A stretch of DNA of 64,000 nt from Pseudofrankia sp. DC12 (GTDB lineage: Bacteria > Actinomycetota > Actinomycetes > Frankiales > Frankiaceae), in contig NZ_KQ031391.1 of the NCBI RefSeq assembly GCF_000966285.1, forward strand, positions 3,693,208 through 3,757,207, read 5' to 3'. The notes below the pieces were generated by a model that saw only the letters and a list, made by a program, of their open reading frames with translations, had not been told where the DNA came from and made no database searches. Below are positions 16,443 through 24,950 of this stretch, one piece after another. Made by a program: the position numbers and the translations under genes. Position 1 is the stretch's first letter. Each line of letters begins with the position of its first letter.

Positions 16443-18527
16443 CAATGCCAGTGAAACTCTCTTGATCGCGTGGGTCAGGCTGCCATGGCTGGCTGGGTGT
16501 GGTCACGTTCGGTGACATCGGGAAGCGTGAGTGTTGGGGCCGCCGTGGTGAGGGTGTCGGTGATCGGTCCGCAGATCCGGGTCTCGTAGACGACCTTGCG
16601 GGTGGTGAGGCCGGGTCCGGCGTGGGGGAACTCCGAGACGCTCTTCGCCCGGCGTTCGCGGGTGCGGTTGCGGTCGGGGGTGTTGCGCCGCCGGCTGAGT
16701 GCGCTGTGGATGGCGGCGAGCCGGTGTGCGACGACCTCGTCGGGCAGGCCGGGGGTCGCCGCGCCGAGGTGGCGGGTGAGCGCGAGCACCGTGGCCTTGG
16801 TGGACAGTTCCCGGGCCAGGACCGGCTGCCCGGCGCGGGCGCCGCGCTGGGCGGGGGTGGCCTGCGCGGCGGCGCTGCGCTGCACCGCGCGCAGGAGAGC
16901 CGCCCCGAGCAGGAGAGCGGGGATCTCCTGGTCGACCTCGAACGGGTCGGTGGCGCGCAGCATCGGCCCGGCTCCGGGTCCGGAGTCGTTCAGGGTGGCC
17001 TTGGTCTCGCGGATCGGGGTCTCGGTCGCGCCCCATCGGGCCCGGTAGCCGGCGGTGAGAGCGAGCGCGGGCAGCGCGGCGGGGTCGGTGATGTTCGTGG
17101 CCACGGCGAACGTCTCACCGGTGTGGACGCCGTCGGCGAACACGTCCCACTCGACGTCGCGCCAGCCGTGCAGCACGTCGTCGGTGCCGAGGTCGACGAG
17201 CGCCGAGCCGTCGGGCAGCCACGTGTCGACGTCGACGGTGATCCCGGCGCGCAGCCGCACCGCGAGGTTCATCCCGGCGCCGGTCAGCCGCCTCAGCCGC
17301 TCGGCGCCGGGGAAGTTACGGTCCCCGACGTGCAGGAGCCCAGGGTGACAGATCGCCGGGGTGGCGGTCGCGACCTGCTCGAGCAGCGTCTGCTCACCGG
17401 CGTCCTTCGCGCCCGAGGACGGGCCGTGGGCGTAGCCGAGCGGGGTCTTCGTCCCAGCGTCGACGTCGATCAGAAGGCGGACGTGCGGGAACGGCGCCGG
17501 GTCGGTGCCCGCCCCGAAGCGCTCCCGGTTCGCCGCCGTGTCGGGCAGCCGCAGGAGGGTCCCGTCGAAGCCGGCGACCCGGAACGCTCCCGCGGCCAGC
17601 GCCTGTGGGTCGTGCGGGTCGAGGAGCTCCGCGCGCAGCACCACCAGGACCGCCTCGCACACCGCGGCGACCACCACCCCCGGCACGCCGCGCCGCGCCC
17701 GGGAGAACGCCGGCCCGCCGGGCGTGGCGGAGCAGCGGGTGAACGGGACGTCCGCGACCGGCGCGAACAACGCCGCCAGCACGTCGTCCCACCCGGTGCC
17801 CGCCATCCACGACCCCAGGACCAGCGCCCGCACGACGACCCCCCGGGTCAACGCCAACGCCGTCTCCTGCCCGCGCACGGCGTCATCAGGTGCGGCGTCG
17901 TCGCTGCCGGGCGGTGTCGTCGCCTGGAACTGGGTGAACGCCTCGGCGATCAGCCGGTCGAGCGCGCCGGGGCCGAGCCGCCGGTCGAGCTCGGCCTCCG
18001 CCGCTCCCAGCGACACGTGGTCCGCCGCCCGGCCCGACAGGGCCAGATCCCCGTTGTCGTAGGCCCTGAGCGTCCCGGCCAGCACCGGCCGGTAGACGAT
18101 CACCTGGTCGCCGTGGCGGGCCGGGAGCGCGCCCTCAGCCAGCGTGAGCAGGCCGCGGCGGTCGCGGGCCGGCGCCCGGCCGCCGCCGCGGCGCCCGGCC
18201 GTGCGAACCGGCCCCGCGGCCAGGTCCTCGGCACGCACCGCCAGCAGCCCGGCACCGACCCGGCCGAAGGCCACCCCGGGCAGCGCGACCGACGGGACGA
18301 CAGGATAGAAACAGGACACGGCGGACTCCGGGTCAGGGAACTGGCTTCGACACCCTTCACCTCACCCGGAGATCCGCTCAAACCCCGCAATCCGGGCACT
18401 CCCAGCACCCAAATCCTCCGCTCCGGCGACCTCCCACCCCACCCCCGACCGTCACCCAACGTCACCGTTAGCTCAGGCGCGGCCGGGTACCTCACACCTC
18501 GCGATCAAGCGCCTTACAACGGCATTG
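16443..18527. mobile_element. IS4-type insertion sequence, 2085 bp
   Basis: The ends are CAATGCC...CTTGATCGCG on the left and its inverted counterpart on the right (about 30-bp imperfect inverted repeats, roughly three quarters matching). It is flanked by the 10-bp duplication CGGTGACAAG. It encodes a single transposase on the minus strand and sits inside the HxlR gene. The frame and ends look intact, so it may still be mobile. Confidence 0.92.
16475..18319 (-). CDS. IS4-family transposase
   Basis: A 614-residue DDE transposase. An N-terminal domain (around LIAEAFTQFQA and VLGSWMAGTGWDDVLAALF) precedes the catalytic RNase-H-like core. The first Asp is in VAGFDGTLLRLPDT, the second in LLHVGDRNFPGAERL, and the Glu in the Y-R-E-K-like block YRARWGATETPIRETKATL. 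It mediates cut-and-paste movement of the surrounding 2085-bp element. The GTG start at 18319 is taken from the open frame; the exact start is uncertain because the N-terminus is low in family features. Confidence 0.9.
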   Translation of the reverse strand: MSCFYPVVPSVALPGVAFGRVGAGLLAVRAEDLAAGPVRTAGRRGGGRAPARDRRGLLTLAEGALPARHGDQVIVYRPVLAGTLRAYDNGDLALSGRAADHVSLGAAEAELDRRLGPGALDRLIAEAFTQFQATTPPGSDDAAPDDAVRGQETALALTRGVVVRALVLGSWMAGTGWDDVLAALFAPVADVPFTRCSATPGGPAFSRARRGVPGVVVAAVCEAVLVVLRAELLDPHDPQALAAGAFRVAGFDGTLLRLPDTAANRERFGAGTDPAPFPHVRLLIDVDAGTKTPLGYAHGPSSGAKDAGEQTLLEQVATATPAICHPGLLHVGDRNFPGAERLRRLTGAGMNLAVRLRAGITVDVDTWLPDGSALVDLGTDDVLHGWRDVEWDVFADGVHTGETFAVATNITDPAALPALALTAGYRARWGATETPIRETKATLNDSGPGAGPMLRATDPFEVDQEIPALLLGAALLRAVQRSAAAQATPAQRGARAGQPVLARELSTKATVLALTRHLGAATPGLPDEVVAHRLAAIHSALSRRRNTPDRNRTRERRAKSVSEFPHAGPGLTTRKVVYETRICGPITDTLTTAAPTLTLPDVTERDHTQPAMAA

Positions 18528-18537
18528 CGGTGACAAG
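18528..18537 (+). repeat. Target-site duplication, right copy
   Basis: Second CGGTGACAAG, immediately right of the insertion element. It restores the reading frame of the HxlR gene when paired with the left copy. Confidence 0.9.
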
Positions 18538-18846
18538 TGGTCGCTGCTGGTGCTCTACGCGCTCTCGACCGGCACCAAGCGATTCTCGCAGTTGCGCTCC
18601 GAGGTCGAGGGCATCAGCCAGAAGATGCTCACCCAAACCCTGCGAGCGTTCGAGCGAGACGGACTCGTACATCGCCACGTCTACGCGACGATCCCACCTA
18701 AGGTCGAGTACCGGCTCACCCCGCTTGGCCAAGGCCTTGAGGAGGCGATCGCCGTCGTCCGCAAGTGGGCCTACACCCATATGGACGAGATCACCATGGC
18801 CCGCGACAGCTACGATCGACAGCCGGTCCCCAGCGACGCCGGATAG
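18538..18846 (+). pseudogene. HxlR-family regulator, 3' part interrupted by IS
   Basis: The remaining 102 codons read WSLLVLYALSTGTKRFSQLR, then GISQKMLTQTLRAFERDGLV and RLTPLGQGLEEAIAVVRKWA. This is the winged-helix core of HxlR regulators, which respond to quinone, aldehyde or electrophile stress. It lacks a start because the IS removed the first 33 codons from the reading unit. Confidence 0.9.
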
Positions 18847-19093
18847 ACGCCGCCTCGATCTGTGGGCCGCGACGTCAGCGACTGACTCGAGACCTGCGGA
18901 CGAGCTGGGTGGGCGTGCTTTCCCGGTGATCGAGGGAGGTCTCAAACGGGCCGGCGTTACCTCGTCGGTCGGGAAGGTCGCGGCGTCCGCCCGCCGGAAG
19001 CAGGCGCCCGGGACCGAAGCGCGCCGGGACGGCACCGATCCACTGCGAACCCGGCGATGTGACCAGCGGCGCGACGGCCCGTGCAGCGTGGTC

Positions 19094-19303
19094 GGCTACG
19101 GTGACGTCGTGGGACTGCATCTGAGTCAGGTCGACGAGGCCGACGAGCTGCTGACCAAGGACCCGTTGGCGCTCCTGATCGGCATGGTTCTGGACCAGTC
19201 AGTCTCGGAAACATGGAGTGCCGCCCCGCCGGCCTTCGCCCGGAGGAGCTTGGCTCCAGGCCCACGGCTGCACGCGCGATCAGATGACTGCGCCCCCGTT
19301 TGA
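19094..19303 (+). repeat. HhH-GPD 5' fragment, copy B
   Basis: GGCTACGGTG upstream motif, then GTG 19109 opening VGLHLSQVDEADELLTKDPL and ALLIGMVLDQ, after which the sequence leaves the glycosylase gene (SVSETWSAAP). The reading frame stays open to 19303 (64 codons). The post-junction sequence is only loosely like GGACAAACAAGGAAC of the other copies. Confidence 0.85.
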
Positions 19304-19329
19304 CGAGCCGGAGCCTGCACCAGTACTGT
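19300..19329 (+). promoter_or_regulatory. Predicted promoter of NYN gene copy 2
   Basis: TTGACG (19300-19305), 18-base spacer, TACTGT (19324-19329). This is the same architecture as copy 1. Transcription would start near 19336, just before the hairpin. Confidence 0.5.
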
Positions 19330-19343
19330 GGGTTTCACTTACT

Positions 19344-19377
19344 CCCCGCCGTCCTCCGGGACTGGCGGGGCTTTTTT
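19344..19377 (+). terminator. Terminator-like hairpin leading the NYN gene, copy 2
   Basis: CCCCGCC (19344-19350) pairs with GGCGGGG (19364-19370), with the same inner GTCC/GGAC stem, and is followed by C and six T residues. Stem and loop sequence are conserved with copy 1 although the flanks upstream differ. Confidence 0.7.
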
Positions 19378-19393
19378 CTAGATCGGCTTCGCC

Positions 19394-19981
19394 ATGACCC
19401 CACGAGTCGCCGTCTTCCTCGACTACCAAAATGTCCATCTCTCGGCTCGCACCGCGTTCTTGCCCTCGGGCAGCTCGGGCCGGCATGGACATGTCGATCC
19501 CATGCGTGTCGCGCGGCGGATCGTCAGGGGGCGACGGTTCGACGGTGAGCTTGCGACCGTCCGGGTCTACCGCGGGCGCCCAAGCCCCGATCATCAGCCG
19601 GTCGCCGCGAGGGCCAGTGACCGGCAGGCCGATCGTTGGTCTCGCGATTCCCGCGTGGTCCTCGTCCGCCGCCAGCTGCGCTACCCGAAGGCCTGGCCGG
19701 CTGAGCCCGCGCAGGAGAAGGGCATCGACGTCGCCCTCGCCGTGGACCTCGTGCGACTGGCCTGCGAGGGCGCCTACGACGTGGGCGTTCTGTTCAGCCG
19801 CGACACGGACCTTGTACCGGCGTTGGAGACCGTCAGGGATCTTGGGTGTCACGTGGAAGTAGCGAGCTGGAAGGGTACCAGCCGGCTCCGCTTTCCCGAC
19901 TCGCAGCTTCCGTGGTGCCACTACCTGGACGCCGACGACTACGCGGCTTGTCGGGACTACACCGACTACACGGCGGCCTGA
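19394..19981 (+). CDS. NYN-domain (PIN-like) ribonuclease, copy 2
   Basis: This 195-residue protein begins MTPRVAVFLDYQNVHLSAR, with the first catalytic Asp in FLDYQNVH. The middle acidic residue lies in QEKGIDVALAVDLVRLA and the last Asp cluster in VGVLFSRDTDLVPALETV; these are the NYN (LabA/NYN_YacP-like, PIN-superfamily) metal-binding positions. It is predicted to cleave structured RNA. ATG 19394 has no good ribosome site; the leader is short and mainly the hairpin at 19344. It is the intact version of the gene at 13866. A target or partner is not evident. Confidence 0.85.
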   Translation: MTPRVAVFLDYQNVHLSARTAFLPSGSSGRHGHVDPMRVARRIVRGRRFDGELATVRVYRGRPSPDHQPVAARASDRQADRWSRDSRVVLVRRQLRYPKAWPAEPAQEKGIDVALAVDLVRLACEGAYDVGVLFSRDTDLVPALETVRDLGCHVEVASWKGTSRLRFPDSQLPWCHYLDADDYAACRDYTDYTAA

Positions 19982-20275
19982 TCGACAGCCGCACGGGGGA
20001 TGCGCTGGTCCTGTGATCCTCGTGTTGCCGTCATCCGTCGACAGCTCCGCCCACCATCGCGCGCCTGGCCGGCCTGTTTGACGGTCCGTCGCGGCTGTAG
20101 GCCATACTGCTCTCCTCGTTGATCTACCGCCCAACCTCCGTTGGCCCACCCCAGCCGGGCCACTCGGCGGAGGCAAAGGGGAGTTCTCCTCGGATCGCTG
20201 TCAATCCGCCCGCCGTCGGCGGCGTCGCTGGGGGACGGTGCCGGTGGTGTGGGTGTCGGATGACGGCGAAATCGG

Positions 20276-20860
20276 ATGACGGCGAACAAGGAATTCAAGC
20301 GGTTGGTGCGGGCGCGGATGCGTCGCACCGGCGAGTCCTACACGGCCGCGCTCCGGCACCTGCGACGGATCTCCACCGAGGGGCCCGCGATGCCCGAGCC
20401 TGTCCTGCCCGAGATTGTCTGGCGCCGCGTCGCCAAGCTCGAGTTCGCATATGCCGTCTGGGTTCCTGACGGTTGGGACGAGCGGCCGCCGAACCCGAAG
20501 AACAGCCCGTGGGAGACGGCCCGGTTTGGTGCGGCCGACGACCACCGGCGGATCGCCATCGTGCTCCGGATGCCGATCTTCCGGTCGCGGTCGGCCACCG
20601 AGCTGGCCGAGTCAGCGAGCGTGTCGCTCGAAGGGGCCGGCTTCGGTGAATTCGAGGTGACCGCGATGCCGGTCGGCGGCCGGCCGGGCGCGCGGCTCGA
20701 CTGCATGCGCCGCGATGCCGGTCGCGTCTGGACGGTGCGCGAGTACATGGCGGTGACCGAGGAGGCCAGCTTCTGTCTCGGCCTCGGTTCGGCGGTGCCG
20801 GATGAGGATGCGCGGCTGTTCGACGAGATAGCCGACCGCTGGGAGGTGCTTGTCGCCTGA
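20276..20860 (+). CDS. Hypothetical protein, 194 aa
   Basis: It starts MTANKEFKRLVRARMRRTGE with a short basic helix (ESYTAALRHLRR) that occurs at the front of various actinobacterial proteins. The body begins at LPEIVWRRVAKLEFAYAVWV and has alternating strands and helices ending DRWEVLVA, like small proteins of DUF1795/DcrB-type folds that bind lipids or partners. I cannot name a family with certainty. Codon bias is strong throughout. There is no operon partner; the upstream 290 bases hold no gene. Confidence 0.6.
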   Translation: MTANKEFKRLVRARMRRTGESYTAALRHLRRISTEGPAMPEPVLPEIVWRRVAKLEFAYAVWVPDGWDERPPNPKNSPWETARFGAADDHRRIAIVLRMPIFRSRSATELAESASVSLEGAGFGEFEVTAMPVGGRPGARLDCMRRDAGRVWTVREYMAVTEEASFCLGLGSAVPDEDARLFDEIADRWEVLVA

Positions 20861-21016
20861 ACTGCTGGAGCCCGGTCGGTCGTGGCGCCGACCGGGCTCC
20901 AGCCGGCGGGAACCGGTGTCGTCCGCCCGGCGCGGCGCGGCCAGCCACTGTCTGGTTGCCGTTGTCTGCGAGGCGTGCCGGTACGACGTCGACCACATGG
21001 CGATCAGACCGACTGC

Positions 21017-21160
21017 CTTCCACTGGTCCCGCCCCCGGTTGCGGGCGACGGTCAGCAGCCACGCGCTGGGATTGCCTGGCACTCCCTGCGACGGCCACGT
21101 CCGGTCGAGGGCGGTCACACAGACCCGCTGCCAACCTTCCCGATCGGCGTGTCCGCCATC
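21017..21160 (-). pseudogene. ECF sigma-factor fragment
   Basis: On the minus strand one frame reads WQRVCVTALDRTWPSQGVPG, then NPSAWLLTVARNRGRDQWK. This matches region 2 of the long-tailed ECF sigma factors (A-L-x-x-W-P-x-x-G-x-P-x-N-P-x-A-W-L). The upstream 25 codons and everything after region 2 do not match. It is a stand-alone remnant. Confidence 0.55.
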
Positions 21161-21253
21161 GTCGACGGAACCGACCTGATATTCGAACAGCCAGCAGTAG
21201 CCGCATGACTATCTGACCGGCGACGCGACGGTGCCGCCAGAGTCCGCACGTGC

Positions 21254-21264
21254 TAGCATTGCTA
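21254..21264. promoter_or_regulatory. Short palindrome before toxin-antitoxin pair 2
   Basis: TAGC-ATT-GCTA is a perfect inverted repeat 16 bases before the antitoxin start and overlaps the likely -10 region. It is a candidate autoregulatory operator. Confidence 0.4.
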
Positions 21265-21280
21265 TCGGGAGGTGGTCCCG

Positions 21281-21526
21281 ATGGCGGCGGTTAGTATCCG
21301 AGACCTCGACGACGGTGTGCGGGAGCGACTGCGCATACGTGCGGCGCACCACGGCCGTTCGATGGAGGCCGAGATCCGTGCGATCCTCACCGAGGCGGTC
21401 AATGAGCCCGAGGACGCTGCCGGTTTCGCTCAGACCCTGCTCGCCCGGTTCGGCGCGCTTGGTGGCGTCGACCTCCAGCTGCCAGCGCGGATACAGGCAC
21501 CGCGGGCAGCGGACCTGTTCACGTGA
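21281..21526 (+). CDS. FitA/VapB-type ribbon-helix-helix antitoxin, module 2
   Basis: This 81-residue protein begins MAAVSIRDLDDGVRERLRIR and continues AAHHGRSMEAEIRAILTEAV. This is the strand-helix-helix pattern of FitA-like antitoxins with the conserved RSMEAEIR helix. The C-terminal part (FGALGGVDLQLPARI) should wrap the toxin. ATG 21281 follows GGGAGGTGG. The toxin gene starts 18 bases after its stop. Confidence 0.88.
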   Translation: MAAVSIRDLDDGVRERLRIRAAHHGRSMEAEIRAILTEAVNEPEDAAGFAQTLLARFGALGGVDLQLPARIQAPRAADLFT

Positions 21527-21544
21527 CCGGGTGCCACCCTCAGA

Positions 21545-21979
21545 ATGATCGTTCTCGATACCAATGTCATCTCCGAACTCATGCGAGCAGTACCAGCAGA
21601 TCGCGTCGTCAGGTGGGTAACCAGCCGACCCGGTGATGCCTTGAACACGACCTCGATAAGCGTGGCCGAGGTCCGTTACGGCATTGTCCGACTGCCATCC
21701 GGTCGCCGCCGCGAGTCGCTGATGGCAGCCGCGGACGATGTCTTCTCGGCGTTCCAGGACAGAGTCCTGCCCTTCGACGCCAAGGCGGCCCGCCACTACG
21801 CCAGCCTCGTGGCCGAGCGTGAACAAGCCGGGACTCCGATCAGCGGCTTCGACGCCGAGATCGCGGCTATCTGTCGATCCCGCAACGCCGTCCTGGCTAC
21901 CCGCAACACCAGCGACTTCACCGGCCTGGGCTTGGAGCTGGTCAACCCCTGGGAGGCCGATGTACTGCCCGCCGAGTAG
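21545..21979 (+). CDS. PIN-domain toxin, module 2 (FitB/VapC-like)
   Basis: A 144-residue PIN ribonuclease with the full set of acidic residues: MIVLDTNVISELM (Asp5), SISVAEVRYGI (Glu), FDAEIAAICRSRN (Asp) and LATRNTSDFTGLGLELVNPW (last Asp). It is most like FitB. It should cleave a specific RNA when released from its antitoxin. The stop is 35 bases from the end of htpG, the same arrangement as toxin module 1 and the htpG remnant. Confidence 0.9.
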   Translation: MIVLDTNVISELMRAVPADRVVRWVTSRPGDALNTTSISVAEVRYGIVRLPSGRRRESLMAAADDVFSAFQDRVLPFDAKAARHYASLVAEREQAGTPISGFDAEIAAICRSRNAVLATRNTSDFTGLGLELVNPWEADVLPAE

Positions 21980-22014
21980 ACCATCACCCGGCGTCGCCCA
22001 TGGCCGAGCGGCCG

Positions 22015-23961
22015 CTACAGCGCCTCCGCCAGGCGTTCGGCGAGGAGGCGGGTGAATCGCGCGGGATCGCGTAGTTCTCCGCCTTCGGCGAGCAGCGCCA
22101 TGCCGTACAACAGCTCCGCGGTGTCGCCGAGGGCGGCGGAATCCGCGTCCCGTTCGTGTGCGGCGCGCAGGCCCATGACCAGTGCGTGCGTCGGGTTGAG
22201 CTCAAGGATGCGCTTGGGGTGTGGCATCTCGTGCCCCATCGCCCGGTACATTTTCTCCAGCGCGGGCGTGATGTCGAAGGTGTCGCCGACGAGGCAGGCC
22301 GGCGACTTGGTGAGGCGGCTGGACAGCCGGACCTCCTTGACGTCGTCCGCGAGCTTGGCCGTCAGCCAGGGCAGCAGCGCGGCGAAGTCCTCGCGCAGCT
22401 GTTCCCGCTCGGCCTCGCTGCTCTTCTTCTCGTCGTCGGTGTCGAGGTCGACTTCGCCCTTCGCGATCGACTTCAGCGGCTTGCCGTCGAACTCCGCCAC
22501 CCGTTCGACCCAGACCTCGTCGACCGGGTCGGTCAGGATCAGGACCTCGTAGCCCTTGGCCCGGAACGCCTCCATGTGCGGCGAGTTCTCGATCATTCCG
22601 CGCGAGTCGCCGGTCAGGTAGTAGATCTCGTTCTGGCCGTCCTTCGTGCGCTCGATGTACTCGCGCAGAGTGGTCGGCCGATCGGCGTCGTGCGTCGAGT
22701 CCACCGAGACGAGGTCCAGGATCGCCTCCTGGTTGTCGGCATCCTCGAGGAGGCCCTCCTTGAGGGCGGCGCCGAACTCCTTCCACAGCGTCCGGTAGCG
22801 CTCGGCGTCGTTCTCCTGAAGAGTCCCGATCGAGGCCAGTACCTTCTTGACCAGCCGGCGCCGCACCAGCTGGATCCGGCGGTCCTGCTGGAGGATCTCT
22901 CGGGAGATGTTGAGCGACAGGTCGTGCGCGTCGACGACGCCCCGGACGAAACGCAGATAGTTCGGCAGGAGCTCCGCACAGTCATCCATGATGAAGACGC
23001 GCTTCACGTACAGCTGGACGCCGCGGCGTGCATCCCGGGTGAACAGGTCGAGCGGCGCTCGCGACGGGATGAACAACAGGGCCTCGTACTCGAACGTCCC
23101 CTCGCCCTTCATGTGGATGACCTCGAGCGGGCCGGTCCAGTCGTGGCTGAGGTGCCGGTAGAACTCGTCGTACTCGGCCTTGTCGACCTCGCTCTGCGGC
23201 CGCGCCCACAGCGCCTTCATCGAGTTGAGCGGCCGGTCGCCGGCGTTCTCGGCGCTGGACTCGGTCGTCCCCTCGTCGTTCGAGTCTCGGTCGTTCGCGG
23301 CGGGGGCCGACACCAGCCGGATGGGCCAGGCGATGAAGTCGGAGTACCGCTTGACGATCTCGCGGATCTTGTTCTCGTCGGTGTAGTCGTGGAGACGGTC
23401 CTCGCCGTCCTCGGGCTTCAGGTGGACCGTGACCGCGGTTCCCCGCGGCGCGTCGTCCACCGTCTCGATGACGTAGCTGCCCGTGCCGTCGGACTCCCAC
23501 CGGGTGCCGCCGCTCTCACCGGCCTTCCCGGTCAGCAGGGTGACCCTGTCGGCCACCATGAAGGCGGAGTAGAAGCCGACGCCGAACTGTCCGATCAGAT
23601 CGGCCGACGCCGCGCTGTCCTCCGATTCCCGCAGCTTGCGCAGCAGTTCGGCCGTGCCGGACTTCGCGATGGTGCCGATGAGCCCGACGACCTCGTCGCG
23701 GGACATCCCGATGCCGTTGTCGCGGACGGTCAGGGTGCGAGCGTCGACGTCGGCCTCGATCTCGATGCGCAGGTCGGCGCTGTCGACCCGCGGACCGTCC
23801 TCGACCAACGACGCGAGGCGCAGCTTGTCCAGGGCATCGGACGCGTTGGAGATCAGCTCCCGCAGGAAGACGTCCTTGTTCGAGTAGATCGAATGGACCA
23901 TCAGCTGCAGAAGCTGACGCGCCTCGGCCTGAAACTCCAGCGTCTCGACCCGGGTGCTCAC
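22015..23961 (-). CDS. htpG: Molecular chaperone HtpG (Hsp90)
   Basis: A 648-residue bacterial Hsp90. The N-terminal GHKL ATPase shows SNKDVFLRELISNASDALDK (Bergerat Asn), DNGIGMSRDEV and GQFGVGFYSAFMVAD. The middle domain has DYTDENKIREIVKRYSDF and the C-terminal dimerisation domain runs to the stop. It is a cytoplasmic ATP-dependent chaperone for late folding of client proteins. GTG 23961 follows GGAGGGG. It is divergent from DUF2461 copy 2, and a deleted copy of the same pair is at 8.8-9.8 kb. Its placement in a variable region suggests it is an accessory chaperone. Confidence 0.95.
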   Translation of the reverse strand: MSTRVETLEFQAEARQLLQLMVHSIYSNKDVFLRELISNASDALDKLRLASLVEDGPRVDSADLRIEIEADVDARTLTVRDNGIGMSRDEVVGLIGTIAKSGTAELLRKLRESEDSAASADLIGQFGVGFYSAFMVADRVTLLTGKAGESGGTRWESDGTGSYVIETVDDAPRGTAVTVHLKPEDGEDRLHDYTDENKIREIVKRYSDFIAWPIRLVSAPAANDRDSNDEGTTESSAENAGDRPLNSMKALWARPQSEVDKAEYDEFYRHLSHDWTGPLEVIHMKGEGTFEYEALLFIPSRAPLDLFTRDARRGVQLYVKRVFIMDDCAELLPNYLRFVRGVVDAHDLSLNISREILQQDRRIQLVRRRLVKKVLASIGTLQENDAERYRTLWKEFGAALKEGLLEDADNQEAILDLVSVDSTHDADRPTTLREYIERTKDGQNEIYYLTGDSRGMIENSPHMEAFRAKGYEVLILTDPVDEVWVERVAEFDGKPLKSIAKGEVDLDTDDEKKSSEAEREQLREDFAALLPWLTAKLADDVKEVRLSSRLTKSPACLVGDTFDITPALEKMYRAMGHEMPHPKRILELNPTHALVMGLRAAHERDADSAALGDTAELLYGMALLAEGGELRDPARFTRLLAERLAEAL

Positions 23962-24889
23962 GGGGCCCCTCCATGCGGACACGAGCGGACTGCACGACGG
24001 CTGCCCGGCCCAGCGCGCGACGGCCAGCGCCCCGGCGACGCTTCGGCCACGCAGCGGGACGGGGAGTCTGGATCATATCGGGCGTCCGCGAACCTCCGCC
24101 GACGGATCAGTACCACGGCTGCCACTTTGTCGGCTGCGTGCTCCGGCCTCGCCCTCGCTTCGCTCCGGCGAGACCTCCGCACGCCGCCTCCTGCGTGTCA
24201 GTCGGTGGGCGGCCGTAGCATGACGGCGTTCGCGGAGGAGGGGCGATGTCCGAGTTCACGGGGTTTCCCACCGAGGCGTTGATCTTCTTTGAGGGGCTCG
24301 AGGCGGACAACAGCAAGGCGTACTGGACGGATCACCGGGCGACCTACGAGACAGCCGTGCGCGGCCCGATGCTGGCCCTGCTGGCGGCGCTCGGGCCGGA
24401 GTTCGGCGAGCCGCACGTGTTCCGGCCGTATCGCGACGTCCGGTTCTCCAAGGACAAGTCGCCGTACAAGACGGCGATCGGCGCCCATTGCGAGCGGGGC
24501 GGCTACGTCCAGGTGTCGGCGAGCGGTCTGATGGCCGCGTCCGGGTACTGGCGGACCGCGCCGGACCAGGTCGAACGCCTCCGGGCGGCGATCGCGGATG
24601 ACCTGCGCGGTCCCGGCCTGGAGGACATCGTCGCGCGGCTGCGGGCCGACGGCTGCGAGGTGTCGGGCGACCAGCTGCGGACCCGGCCGCGTGGATATGC
24701 CGCTGATCATCCACGCGTCGAGCTGCTGAGATACAAGACGCTCACCGCCCACCGCGGTTTCGGCGAGCCGTCGTGGTTGGGCGAGCCGGCCTGCGCCGAG
24801 CACGTGGCGTCGGCCTGGCGGGAGATGCGGTTGCTGACCGACTGGCTCGACGAGCAGGTCGGCGCCTCCCGGCTGCCCGAGTCCCGCCG
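22015..24889. repeat. Full-length member of the htpG-DUF2461 duplication
   Basis: The outer parts of this segment recur at 8812-9840 (htpG stop end and the whole DUF2461 gene with its upstream region). The central 1.85 kb of htpG is missing there. This copy has intact frames throughout. Confidence 0.88.
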
Positions 24890-24893
24890 GTAA
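24246..24893 (+). CDS. DUF2461 family protein, copy 2
   Basis: A 215-residue DUF2461 protein, identical in sequence to copy 1 at 9197 over its full length, with the stop one codon earlier because the duplication ends inside the last codons. Conserved blocks are EGLEADNSKAYWTDHRATYE and VFRPYRDVRFSKDKSPYKTA. ATG 24246 follows GGAGGAGGGG. The function is unknown; the family is often encoded alone. Here it shares a promoter region with htpG, so it may be co-induced under stress. Confidence 0.9.
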   Translation: MSEFTGFPTEALIFFEGLEADNSKAYWTDHRATYETAVRGPMLALLAALGPEFGEPHVFRPYRDVRFSKDKSPYKTAIGAHCERGGYVQVSASGLMAASGYWRTAPDQVERLRAAIADDLRGPGLEDIVARLRADGCEVSGDQLRTRPRGYAADHPRVELLRYKTLTAHRGFGEPSWLGEPACAEHVASAWREMRLLTDWLDEQVGASRLPESRR

Positions 24894-24950
24894 CGCCCGC
24901 GCTGCCCAGAGTCTCAGGTCCGGAGGTTGTTCGGGCCGCAACGGTCCGTG

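Noticed and set aside
16443-16450. Shared GCAATGC between IS ends and the TetR operator at 31.3 kb
   Set aside because: The similarity is seven bases only and the contexts differ; treated as coincidence.
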